Assembly (NCBI GenBank): GCA_045128915.1
Contig: JBGVIT010000008.1
Span: forward strand, 3,275 to 67,274
DNA: 64,000 nucleotides
Origin: RGIG9115 sp045128915
GTDB lineage: Bacteria > Bacillota > Clostridia > UBA1381
Direction of reading: 5' to 3'
Every line of letters begins with the position of its first letter. Position 1 is the first letter of the stretch. Below the pieces are notes generated by a model. The model did no database searches and was not told the DNA's origin. It worked only from the letters and a program-made list of their open reading frames with translations. Of this stretch, positions 8,198 to 15,530 are shown in pieces. A program made the position numbers and the translations under genes.

Positions 8198-8407
8198 TTA
8201 ACCTCTGTTGAAACGCTTATTAAACTTTTCAACTCTACCGCCTGTGTCAACAAGCTTCTGCTTACCGGTAAAGAACGGATGACAGTTTGAGCAGATTTCC
8301 ACCTGGATGTCTTCTTTTGTGGAGCCTGTCTCAATTACCGCACCGCAAGCACAGCGAATTGTTGTCGGCTTATAATCGGGATGAATTCCTTCTTTCACTT
8401 GCTTCAT
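8198..8407 (-). CDS. rpmE: 50S ribosomal protein L31, zinc-binding type
   Basis: The 69-residue protein starts MKQVKEGIHPDYKP and keeps the zinc ligands CAC and CSNC, so it is the C+ (zinc-dependent) form of L31. It contributes to the 50S central protuberance and inter-subunit bridge. ATG at 8407 has an AGGGAGGAT element upstream. A promoter lies about 50-80 bases before it. Nothing unusual. Confidence 0.96.
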   Translation of the reverse strand: MKQVKEGIHPDYKPTTIRCACGAVIETGSTKEDIQVEICSNCHPFFTGKQKLVDTGGRVEKFNKRFNRG

Positions 8408-8457
8408 CCTCCCTTCGTAAATTTGGCAACGCAAAAGTGCGCTGAAATCCATTTTTG

Positions 8458-8486
8458 AGTATAACACAAATATTTTCCCATTTCAA
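8458..8486 (-). promoter_or_regulatory. promoter of rpmE-rpsO-pnp group
   Basis: On the minus strand TTGAAA (8486-8481) and TATACT (8463-8458) are spaced by 17 bases. A small hairpin, AACGCA-AAAG-TGCGCT, follows in the L31 leader near 8430-8445. The rest of the 8408-8575 gap is AT-rich with nothing clear. Confidence 0.75.
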
Positions 8487-8575
8487 GAGTTTTTTATTAT
8501 TTTTTGCAAAATATCGGTATTTTGCCCATTTTATTAAAGAAAGAGCATGAGTTTTTGCATCAATTCAAGTAAAAA

Positions 8576-9628
8576 TCAACCTCTGTTGCCCGTAACATCT
8601 ATCTTTCGCATAACCTCCCGCTTTGCCTGGGAGTTGTATTGAGCATAGAATTTGTGGGTAACTTCTATATTCTTGTGCCCCATAAGCTCCGCCACCATTT
8701 TGATGTCAACTCCGTCCTCTAAAAGCCTGCAGGCAAATGTGCGTCTTAAGGCGTGAGGGCGGGCTTTGTCGGGATCTATAATTCCTGCGGCGGTGCAGTA
8801 TTTTTTAAGCATCTTTTCAACTGATGAAACGGTCATTCTTTTGCCCTGACGGCTTATGAAAAGTGCGTCTTTGTCCTTTATTCCCTCAAGCTCTTTTCGC
8901 TCCTGTATATAGTTATAAAGCTCGTTTTCCACTTGAACGGGCATAAAAATTTCCTGTTCGTCGCCGCCCTTTCGTGTTACTATAAATGATGAGGTGTCAA
9001 AGCATACATCCTGAATGTCAAGATTAACAAGCTCGCTTACTCGAACGCCCGTTCCAAGATATGAAATCAGTATTGCAATATCTCTTTGCTTGGTACGTGT
9101 GTATTCCGCAAGATAACGTCCGCTGAAAAATGTTTCGCCGTGATAGAGAATATCAAGAAGCCGCAAGGTTTCCTGAGTGGAAAGAGGCTTTTTAATTTTT
9201 TGGTGAAGCTTGTTCATATCCACCTTGTCCGTTACATTTTCGGGTATCTGGTCCGTTTTGTAAAGGTATGAAAAAAGACCGCGCACCGCAGACAGCTTTC
9301 TGTTAATTCCGTAGGAGGAATTGCGGCGTGTTCTCGTAACGGGTTTTCCGTCAGGAGAAATATATGTACTCTGATACTCTTTAAGATATGCCTTGAACCT
9401 GATAATATCCTCTGCACGCACCTTTTTCATATGCTCGCAGGTAAAGTCTTCAAGGTTTTCAATATCCCTGAACTTGAATTTACTCAGGTATTCAAGAAAT
9501 ATCCGCAGGTCAATACAATATCCTATCTGGGTGTTGATACTTTCACCCGTATAGTATATTTCAATGTAATCAAAAATAAAATCCGGCAGATTTGTCAGGT
9601 ACTCATGAAGATAAGAATGTTTACTCAT
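8576..9628 (-). CDS. tyrosine recombinase, XerC/XerD-like
   Basis: This 350-residue protein has an N-terminal SAM-like DNA-binding domain and a C-terminal catalytic domain. The catalytic set is complete: R196 (GTGVRVSEL), K220 (TRKGG), H292-x-x-R295 (PHALRRTF), H318 (GHKN) and Y328 (HKFYAQ). It could be the chromosome-dimer recombinase or a paralogue. It is longer than typical XerD (about 300) because of extra sequence in the N-terminal half. It ends an apparent operon EamA-phosphoesterase-recombinase (18-base gap). No attachment site or phage gene is nearby, so a housekeeping Xer role is favoured over an integrase. Confidence 0.9.
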   Translation of the reverse strand: MSKHSYLHEYLTNLPDFIFDYIEIYYTGESINTQIGYCIDLRIFLEYLSKFKFRDIENLEDFTCEHMKKVRAEDIIRFKAYLKEYQSTYISPDGKPVTRTRRNSSYGINRKLSAVRGLFSYLYKTDQIPENVTDKVDMNKLHQKIKKPLSTQETLRLLDILYHGETFFSGRYLAEYTRTKQRDIAILISYLGTGVRVSELVNLDIQDVCFDTSSFIVTRKGGDEQEIFMPVQVENELYNYIQERKELEGIKDKDALFISRQGKRMTVSSVEKMLKKYCTAAGIIDPDKARPHALRRTFACRLLEDGVDIKMVAELMGHKNIEVTHKFYAQYNSQAKREVMRKIDVTGNRG

Positions 9629-9646
9629 AGTTTTATCCTCTCAAAA

Positions 9647-10348
9647 TTAGATTTCTGCAATTTCTAACAAGTTAAATTCCATATAATCTCCTGCCGCAAG
9701 TATATATTCAACCTCTCCTGAAAAGCCCGTAAAGGCGGTTTGGTGAGATGCTCCGTGAAGATGTCCGTAGATGCATTTTTTAACGTCATATTTCAATAGA
9801 ATTTTGTGAAATTCTGTCTCCTGAAAAGCGGCAGTAACGGGTGGATAATGAGTAAAAACTATAAGTTCATCACATCCGTTGTTTTTTGCGTGGTTAAGTG
9901 ACATTTCAAGGCGCATAAGCTCTCTTGTATAGATTTTTTTGTCCTCGTCAGAGCTGAGAGAGTCAAGGGACCAGCCACGTGTTCCGCATAAGCCCAATGT
10001 CCCGAATTTGTATGAATTATTATGAAGAAAACTTATTGATTTAAAGCCGTTTTCTGAGGTGAACTTACCCAGCTTTGAAGCGGTAGTCCACCAATAGTCA
10101 TGGTTTCCCTTAAGCAGAATTTTTTCTCCCGGCAGCTCTTCTAAAAATTCAAAATCCTTTACGGACTCTTCAAGATAAGTTGCCCACGAAAAATCACCGC
10201 CCAGAACTACAACATCTTCATTGGTTACTGTATTTATCCAATTTTCACGTATTCGCTCTACATAGTTCTCCCAACGTCTGCCGAATATGTCCATAGGCTT
10301 GTCTATCCCAAGGGGCAGATGCAGGTCAGAAATGGTAAATAGCTTCAT
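9647..10348 (-). CDS. calcineurin-like metallophosphoesterase
   Basis: The 233-residue protein has all phosphoesterase blocks in order: SDLHLP, GGDFSWATYLEE, KGNHDYWW, FTHYPP and YGHLHGA, which together bind two metal ions. The arrangement resembles the COG1768 group of predicted phosphohydrolases. The substrate is unknown. It lies 21 bases after the EamA transporter and 18 bases before the recombinase. Confidence 0.88.
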   Translation of the reverse strand: MKLFTISDLHLPLGIDKPMDIFGRRWENYVERIRENWINTVTNEDVVVLGGDFSWATYLEESVKDFEFLEELPGEKILLKGNHDYWWTTASKLGKFTSENGFKSISFLHNNSYKFGTLGLCGTRGWSLDSLSSDEDKKIYTRELMRLEMSLNHAKNNGCDELIVFTHYPPVTAAFQETEFHKILLKYDVKKCIYGHLHGASHQTAFTGFSGEVEYILAAGDYMEFNLLEIAEI

Positions 10349-10369
10349 ATAATCATTTTCCTTATATTA

Positions 10370-11257
10370 TTATTTGTTTATTTTAGGAAGCTGTGAAAGA
10401 ATAACAGCTCCGAACATCAATAAGCAGCCTATATATTCCCGCCCTGACAGCCGCTCTCCTAAAAGAACTGCTCCGCCGATTACGGAAAATACAGATTCAA
10501 GACTTAAAAGAATTGAAATTTTTGCGGGATTTGCACCGCGCATGGAAATAATCTGGAGAGTGTAGGCAACGCCGCTTGAGAATATGCCCACATACAGCGT
10601 AGGCAGTATGCAATGGATTATTCCTGAAATTGACGGCTGTTCAAAAAGTATCATTCCAATGCCCGAAATAATTGTTACCACAATAAACTGCCCAAGGGAA
10701 AGAAGTATGCCCTCTACCTCCTGAGTGTATTTATCTATTATGAGAATATGAACCGAAAACAATACAGCACAAAGGAGAACATAAAAATCCGATGGCGCAA
10801 TGGAAAATCCGTCGGTGATGCACAGAAAATAAAGGCCTGACGTTGCAATGGCAACGCTTATCCAAACCTTCATACCGCATCTTTTTCCTATAAACAGTCC
10901 GAATAAGGGAACTATCACTATGTAAAGAGCTGTTATAAAGCCTGCCTTTCCCGCTGACGTTTCACCAAGTCCAAGCTGCTGAAGATTTGATGCAAGTGCA
11001 AGAAAAATACCGCAGAGAATTGAGCCCGGTATAAGCTTTTTCCAGACAATAGGCTTCGGGGAAGACAGCTTCTTTAAAGATCTTGAATAAATAATCCATA
11101 CTATAAATAGAGTAGCGCTTGCAATTATGCTTCTCAGCGCATTGAAGGTCATAGGCTGAATATAATCAGCGCTGACGCTTTGTGCCGCAAAGGCAGTACC
11201 CCATATAAGTGCCGCTAAAAGCGGGAAAAGTGTGTGCCGTATAAAATTGTGTTTCAT
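10370..11257 (-). CDS. EamA/DMT-superfamily transporter
   Basis: A 295-residue inner-membrane protein with about ten predicted hydrophobic segments and the two EamA halves: LLAALIWGTAFAAQ at the start of the first and FSSGVAYTLQIISM in the second. It belongs to the 10-TMS drug/metabolite exporter family; substrates vary widely and cannot be inferred here. A GGAGG site precedes ATG at 11257. It is divergent from queT and likely heads the minus-strand operon with the phosphoesterase and recombinase. Confidence 0.88.
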   Translation of the reverse strand: MKHNFIRHTLFPLLAALIWGTAFAAQSVSADYIQPMTFNALRSIIASATLFIVWIIYSRSLKKLSSPKPIVWKKLIPGSILCGIFLALASNLQQLGLGETSAGKAGFITALYIVIVPLFGLFIGKRCGMKVWISVAIATSGLYFLCITDGFSIAPSDFYVLLCAVLFSVHILIIDKYTQEVEGILLSLGQFIVVTIISGIGMILFEQPSISGIIHCILPTLYVGIFSSGVAYTLQIISMRGANPAKISILLSLESVFSVIGGAVLLGERLSGREYIGCLLMFGAVILSQLPKINK

Positions 11258-11275
11258 TAATTATCCTCCGTATTA

Positions 11276-11304
11276 TTGACAACTCCGCTTTGTTTATGTA
11301 TAAT
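11276..11304 (+). promoter_or_regulatory. promoter of queT
   Basis: TTGACA (11276-11281) and TATAAT (11299-11304) are both perfect consensus boxes with a 17-base spacer. The start should be near 11311, right at the first base of the riboswitch stem. Confidence 0.9.
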
Positions 11305-11311
11305 CTATCAT

Positions 11312-11353
11312 GGTGAGTTCGAAACCATCCTCACCTAAAACAAAACTATGGAG
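11312..11353 (+). ncRNA. preQ1-I riboswitch, translational type
   Basis: P1 is GGTGAG (11312-11317) with CTCACC (11330-11335), the loop is TTCGAAACCATC, and an A-rich tail runs 11336-11347. The loop segment CCAT (11325-11328) can pair with ATGG (11348-11351), forming the second stem of the H-type pseudoknot. ATGG overlaps the GGAG ribosome binding site of queT, so ligand binding should block translation. The fold is seen in the sequence; the class assignment follows known preQ1-I architecture and its association with queT transporters. Confidence 0.85.
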
Positions 11354-11362
11354 ATGACTATT

Positions 11363-11839
11363 ATGAAAAAAAGCTTATTTATTACTCAAAGTGCTGTTTT
11401 TGCCGCGTTGTACGTGGTGATGACAGTAGTATCTAACGCTTTCGGGCTTGCAAATGGTGCAGTTCAGCTGAGGATTTCGGAAGCGCTGACAATTTTGCCT
11501 GCTTTCACTCCTGCGGCAATCCCCGGTGTAGTTATAGGATGTTTTATTTCAAATCTTATGACCGACGGTGTGCTGATGAACATTATCGGCGGCACATTTG
11601 CAACATTGCTTGGCGCTGTGGGGACAAGGCTTGTCAGAAATCATAAACACCTGATTTCACTACCGCCCATAGCCGCAAATACCATAATCGTTCCTTTTAT
11701 TATAAAGTACGCTTACGGCGCACCGGGGACATATTGGTATTTCGCATTTACGGTATTTTTGGGCGAAGCAATTTGTGCAGGCATAATGGGAACGGCTTTT
11801 GCCGCAGCGCTGCGTAAAAGACCAAACCTCTTCAATTAA
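11363..11839 (+). CDS. queT: QueT-type queuosine precursor ECF transporter S component
   Basis: The 158-residue membrane protein has five to six hydrophobic segments and the QueT family block RISEALTILPAFTPAAIPG. As the substrate-binding subunit of an ECF transporter it would take up preQ1 or a related base together with EcfAAT, which is not in this window. The start at 11363 is preferred over ATG 11348: GGAG at 11350-11353 is 9 bases before it, and the earlier ATG lies inside the riboswitch pseudoknot. Single gene, divergent from the EamA operon. Confidence 0.88.
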   Translation: MKKSLFITQSAVFAALYVVMTVVSNAFGLANGAVQLRISEALTILPAFTPAAIPGVVIGCFISNLMTDGVLMNIIGGTFATLLGAVGTRLVRNHKHLISLPPIAANTIIVPFIIKYAYGAPGTYWYFAFTVFLGEAICAGIMGTAFAAALRKRPNLFN

Positions 11840-12024
11840 ATCATATCATAAAATAAGGTTACAATCAACAATTTAACAAAAAAGAAACACAAATTTATTC
11901 TTATTATTATAGTAAAAACCCACTAAATATTATGTTTTTGTGGTAGTTTTACAGTACTAAATAGGTAAAATCGACGAAATTTATGATAATAATCACCTAT
12001 AATACAAAAATATTTCAAAAATGC
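11840..12024 (+). other. AT-rich intergenic stretch between queT and rpmG
   Basis: No gene is seen. An imperfect inverted repeat (AAAACCCAC with GTGGTAGTTTT, roughly 11924-11954) could be a weak queT terminator. Nothing else is clear before the rpmG promoter. Confidence 0.4.
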
Positions 12025-12067
12025 TTGACAAGGGTTTTAACGCATGTTATAATTACTGATGCGTTAA
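12025..12067 (+). promoter_or_regulatory. rpmG-secE-nusG promoter flanked by a perfect inverted repeat
   Basis: TTGACA (12025-12030) and TATAAT (12048-12053) have a 17-base spacer. TTAACGCAT (12037-12045) and ATGCGTTAA (12059-12067) form a perfect 9-bp inverted repeat centred on the -10 box, followed by GGC and a T-rich run. It may be an operator, or a terminator for upstream transcription with the promoter nested in it. Confidence 0.75.
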
Positions 12068-12133
12068 GGCTCTTTTTTTATGTGTAAAAAAATGAGTATG
12101 AAATAATGATAGCAAGTTATGGAGGTGTAACTA

Positions 12134-12283
12134 ATGAGAGTAAAAATCACACTTGCATGTTCAGAGTGTAAGCAGAGAAACTACGACACTATGAAGAACA
12201 AGAAGAACGATCCCGATAGGTTGGAGATGAACAAGTACTGCAGATTCTGCAGAAAGCATACGCTCCATAAGGAAACAAAATAA
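12134..12283 (+). CDS. rpmG: 50S ribosomal protein L33, zinc-binding type
   Basis: The 49-residue protein begins MRVKITLACSECKQRNYDT. It has two zinc-binding pairs (CSEC and CRFC), making it the C+ form of L33. It begins with ATG at 12134 after a GGAGG site and ends before secE. The rpmG-secE-nusG-rplKA order is the usual one in Firmicutes. Confidence 0.95.
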   Translation: MRVKITLACSECKQRNYDTMKNKKNDPDRLEMNKYCRFCRKHTLHKETK

Positions 12284-12322
12284 TTTCCGTTTGATGAAAT
12301 AATAAAAGAAGGATGTGTTATT

Positions 12323-12538
12323 ATGGCTGAAACAACAAAAAAAGGTCTCGGCAAGAGAATGAAAAGCTTTTTTGTAGAAACCAAGTCAGAGCTTGCAAAG
12401 GCTACCTGGCCCTCAAAGTCACAATTAATTCGTAACACAGGCGTTATTATAGTATTCATCGCGGTAGTTGCCATCATCCTGTCAGTACTTGACATCGGAT
12501 TTGGTAAGCTCTTCCAGATTATAACAAACAAGTTGTAA
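12323..12538 (+). CDS. secE: preprotein translocase subunit SecE
   Basis: A 71-residue single-pass membrane protein. It has the SecE pattern: a basic amphipathic region containing ETKSELAKATWPSKSQL, followed by one hydrophobic helix (VIIVFIAVVAIILSVLD). It clamps SecY in the translocon. It sits between rpmG and nusG, as in most bacteria. Confidence 0.95.
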   Translation: MAETTKKGLGKRMKSFFVETKSELAKATWPSKSQLIRNTGVIIVFIAVVAIILSVLDIGFGKLFQIITNKL

Positions 12539-12557
12539 GATTAAGGAGGAGAACTTT

Positions 12558-13082
12558 ATGGCAGCGGACGCAAAATGGTACGTGGCACACACGTATTCCG
12601 GATACGAAAATAAGGTCAAGGCAAATATCGAAAAGTCTGTTGAAAACCGAGGACTTCAGCATCTTATTCACAGCGTGGAAGTTCCCGTTGAGGACGTTGA
12701 AGAAACCACGAACGAAACAACAAAGACAGTTAAGCATAAGCTTTTCCCAGGCTATGTTGTGATAAAGATGGTTATGACAGATGAAAGCTGGTATATTGTA
12801 AGAAACACAAGAGGTGTTACCGGTTTTGTCGGCCCGGGTTCCAAGCCGGTTCCGCTTAGCGACGAAGAAGTTCGCAAAATGGGCGTTGAAAAAACGCGTC
12901 AGGCAGACATCGGATTGTCTGCGGGCGACAGAATTACTGTTAAATCCGGACCAATGGAAGGATTTTCAGGTATTGTCGAAGCAGTTGATTCAGAAACAAG
13001 AAAAGTTACTGCAAAAATCAATATGTTCGACAGAGAGGTATCTCTCGAAATCGAAGCGAGTCAGGTTGCTCGTATCGACTAA
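12558..13082 (+). CDS. nusG: transcription termination/antitermination protein NusG
   Basis: The 174-residue protein has an NGN domain (KWYVAHTYSGYENKVKANIE, FPGYVVIKM, WYIVRNTRGVTGFVG) and a C-terminal KOW domain (GDRITVKSGPMEGFSGIVEAV). It binds RNA polymerase and couples transcription to translation or pausing. It starts 19 bases after secE with an AGGAGG site. Normal length. Confidence 0.97.
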   Translation: MAADAKWYVAHTYSGYENKVKANIEKSVENRGLQHLIHSVEVPVEDVEETTNETTKTVKHKLFPGYVVIKMVMTDESWYIVRNTRGVTGFVGPGSKPVPLSDEEVRKMGVEKTRQADIGLSAGDRITVKSGPMEGFSGIVEAVDSETRKVTAKINMFDREVSLEIEASQVARID

Positions 13083-13190
13083 TTTATTATGTTATAAACG
13101 GACATGCCGTTTATATATTTTCCCTCTGGTTTTTCAGTGGGAGGGCGAATGCCCGTAATTACCACACGTATTTTTAAGGAGGTGCCATTT

Positions 13191-13616
13191 ATGGCTCAGA
13201 AAGTTGCAGGTTATATCAAATTACAAATTCCTGCCGGAAAAGCAACACCGGCTCCCCCGGTTGGCCCAGCGCTTGGTCAGCACGGAGTAAACATCATGCA
13301 GTTTACAAAAGAATTCAACGAGAAGACAGCTAAGGACGCAGGTCTCATCATTCCTGTTGTAATAACAGTTTATGCTGACCGTTCTTTCTCATTCGTGACA
13401 AAGACTCCGCCGGCTCCCGTTCTTATTAAGAAGGCATGTGGTCTTCAGAAGGCGTCAGGCGTACCTAACAAGACAAAGGTTGCAACACTCAAGAAGGCTG
13501 ACCTTCAGGCAATCGCAGAGCAGAAGATGCCGGACCTTAATGCCGGAAGTCTTGAAGCTGCTATGAGCATGATTGCAGGTACTGCACGCAGCATGGGTGT
13601 ATTGGTAGAAGAATAA
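13191..13616 (+). CDS. rplK: 50S ribosomal protein L11
   Basis: The 141-residue protein starts MAQKVAGYIKLQIPAGKATP, with the PPVGPALGQHG loop and the C-terminal RNA-binding domain ending GTARSMGVLVEE. L11 builds the GTPase-associated centre of the 50S subunit. ATG at 13191 follows AAGGAGGTG; the upstream extension to 13104 is not family-like. The 108-base gap after nusG holds short hairpins (for example AAACGG-ACATG-CCGTTT near 13096-13112). Confidence 0.97.
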   Translation: MAQKVAGYIKLQIPAGKATPAPPVGPALGQHGVNIMQFTKEFNEKTAKDAGLIIPVVITVYADRSFSFVTKTPPAPVLIKKACGLQKASGVPNKTKVATLKKADLQAIAEQKMPDLNAGSLEAAMSMIAGTARSMGVLVEE

Positions 13617-13680
13617 TTTAAACTGCTATTAGAAGTGGGAGAGGCAAAGAGCCTTGTTTGACCACAAAGGAGGATATGAA

Positions 13681-14373
13681 ATGTTCAGAGGAAAGAAATA
13701 TCAGGACAGCACAAAGCTTGTCGATAAAACAAAACAGTACGAGGTAGCAGAAGCACTTGACCTCGTAACAAAGACTGCAAAAGCAAAGTTTGATGAAACA
13801 ATCGAAGTTCACGTAAAGCTCGGTGTTGACTCAAGACATGCTGACCAGCAGGTAAGAGGCGCTATCGTATTGCCTCACGGAACAGGTAAAACTGCTAAAG
13901 TGCTTGTATTTGCAAAAGGCCCCAAGGCTGACGAAGCAACAGCAGCAGGTGCTGACTACGTAGGCGAAATGGATATGGTTACAAAGATCCAGAGCGAAAA
14001 CTGGTTCGATTTCGATGTTGTAGTTGCAACACCCGACATGATGGGCGTTGTAGGTCGTTTGGGTAAGGTTCTCGGTCCTAAGGGACTTATGCCTTCACCA
14101 AAAGCAGGCACAGTTACAATGGACGTAACAAAGGCTGTAAACGAAATCAAAGCAGGTAAGATCGAGTACCGTCTTGATAAGACAAATATCATTCACTGCC
14201 CAATCGGTAAGGCTTCATTCGGAGCTGAAAAGCTCGCAGAGAATTTTAACGCTCTCATGAATGCTATCATTAAGGCGAAGCCCGCCGCTGCAAAGGGACA
14301 GTACCTCAGAAGCGTAGTTGTAGCTTCAACAATGGGCCCCGGCATCAAAATCAACGGTGCAAAGTTAGGCTAA
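13681..14373 (+). CDS. rplA: 50S ribosomal protein L1
   Basis: This 230-residue protein contains the L1 signature NIKAGKIEYRLDKTNIIH-like segment and the block LGKVLGPKGLMPSPKAGTVT. It forms the L1 stalk and typically autoregulates by binding its own mRNA. ATG at 13681 has AAAGGAGGAT upstream. A terminator follows directly, so rplJ and rplL are not downstream as they usually are. Confidence 0.97.
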   Translation: MFRGKKYQDSTKLVDKTKQYEVAEALDLVTKTAKAKFDETIEVHVKLGVDSRHADQQVRGAIVLPHGTGKTAKVLVFAKGPKADEATAAGADYVGEMDMVTKIQSENWFDFDVVVATPDMMGVVGRLGKVLGPKGLMPSPKAGTVTMDVTKAVNEIKAGKIEYRLDKTNIIHCPIGKASFGAEKLAENFNALMNAIIKAKPAAAKGQYLRSVVVASTMGPGIKINGAKLG

Positions 14374-14380
14374 TAATAAA

Positions 14381-14412
14381 AAAATGCGACAGTAAGCTGT
14401 CGCATTTTTTTG
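14381..14412 (+). terminator. terminator after rplA
   Basis: AAAATGCGACAG and CTGTCGCATTTT form a stem around a TAAG loop, followed by more T residues. This is a strong intrinsic terminator and ends the rpmG-rplA operon. Confidence 0.92.
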
Positions 14413-14447
14413 TGTAAAATTTTATTGTTTAAGCTGAATTAATAGAT

Positions 14448-14657
14448 ATGAGTTCTAATAATCTGAGCTGTTTGGAAAGAGGAACAACGGGAATGTCTGT
14501 TCCTACTCTCATGGCTTTATGTAAAGTATTAGAGGTGTCGTCAGATTATATTCTTTTTGGCAACAAAGCTTCAACAGGTGAGAACCCAATCAGTTCAATA
14601 GTATCAAAGTTGCCTGAGAATAAACAACATCATGCTGAAAAGCTTTTATGTTATTAG
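14448..14657 (+). pseudogene. remnant of an XRE-family (HTH_3) regulator
   Basis: Translation from 14448 gives 69 residues. The segment NNLSCLERGTTGMSVPTLMA followed by LCKVLEVSSDYILFG matches the second half of an HTH_3 domain: recognition helix, then the typical DYLLFG-like end. The first two helices are missing, and upstream is the rplA terminator, so a 5' truncation is likely. It could be translated but would not make a complete DNA-binding domain. Confidence 0.6.
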
Positions 14658-14665
14658 TTATTGTT

Positions 14666-15412
14666 TTAAACACACACAAATTTTGTATTTTTATATTTCT
14701 CTACAATCTTTTCATCAGCTTTTTTATCGCTTATAAAATAATCCACTTCGCTAAGGTCGCATTGAACAAGCTTTACGCTGCGATTGGTTTTATCGCTTGA
14801 ACACATATAAACGTGTTTATCTGAGTTGTCAAGCATAGCACGATTGTGAAGATGATACCCCTCAGGTTTGATGGTTATGATGCCCTTATCATTTATTCCG
14901 TCAGTTGAGAAAAACATAATATTTGCATGAAACGAGGAAAACACCTTTGCCGTCATCATTCCGGAAAGCGTGCCGGGTGATTCTGTCACAAGACCACCGG
15001 TACAGTAAACCTCAATACCATGTTCGTGCAGGTCTGATGCCAGCATCATGTTGTTGGTAACTACGCAAATATCCTTTTTGGTTATTATGTGATGACCGAG
15101 GAACTGGGTTGTGGTTGAACCGTCAATAAATACAATATCACCGTCTTTGATTAAAGTTGATGCATATTCTGCCATTTTATTTTTTGCAGATTTCATACTG
15201 TGCTGTCTGAACTTAAAAGGCGTTGAATTTTCCGCATTTATTTCAACTCCGCCATAGCTTCTTTTCACAAGCCCTTGCTTTTCCAGAGCCGTCAAATCCC
15301 TGCGAATACTTGCAGGACTGTACTTTATCCGTTCCACCAGATAGTCAACAGTCGCATAATGAGTGGTTTTCAATATCCTGATTATTTCATTCATTCTCTC
15401 TTGCTGATACAT
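14666..15412 (-). CDS. DeoR-family transcriptional regulator
   Basis: A 248-residue sugar-responsive repressor. It has an N-terminal winged HTH (RMNEIIRILKTTHYATVDYL, SPASIRRDLTALEKQGLVKR) and a C-terminal DeoR sensor domain of the ribose-isomerase fold (IFIDGSTTTQFLG-like, VVTNNMMLASDL, TGGLVTESPGTLSG). The ligand is usually a phosphorylated sugar. It is divergent from the transaldolase gene 118 bases away, and the shared gap carries direct repeats that could be its operator. ATG at 15412 has AGGAG upstream. Confidence 0.9.
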   Translation of the reverse strand: MYQQERMNEIIRILKTTHYATVDYLVERIKYSPASIRRDLTALEKQGLVKRSYGGVEINAENSTPFKFRQHSMKSAKNKMAEYASTLIKDGDIVFIDGSTTTQFLGHHIITKKDICVVTNNMMLASDLHEHGIEVYCTGGLVTESPGTLSGMMTAKVFSSFHANIMFFSTDGINDKGIITIKPEGYHLHNRAMLDNSDKHVYMCSSDKTNRSVKLVQCDLSEVDYFISDKKADEKIVEKYKNTKFVCV

Positions 15413-15457
15413 AATATTCTCCTGATTAAAGTTGATTATTTTGAAATATTTTCGCCA

Positions 15458-15488
15458 TTATTGATTTTTATTGATTATATGATAAAAT
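15458..15488 (+). promoter_or_regulatory. transaldolase promoter with tandem direct repeats
   Basis: TTATTGATTT (15458-15467) is repeated as TTATTGATTA (15468-15477), exactly one helical turn apart. A third TTGATT lies at 15432-15437. TAAAAT at 15483-15488 serves as -10, and TTGATT at 15461-15466 is a possible -35 with a 16-base spacer. Such direct repeats are common DeoR operators; binding is inferred. Confidence 0.6.
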
Positions 15489-15530
15489 ATATGTGTTGTC
15501 AATACAAAAATCAAAAAAGGAGAATTTATT

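Noticed and set aside
8576..9628. Prophage or integrative element suggested by a tyrosine recombinase
   Set aside because: No attachment repeats, tRNA end, structural phage or conjugation genes nearby; the gene sits in a small housekeeping-like operon.
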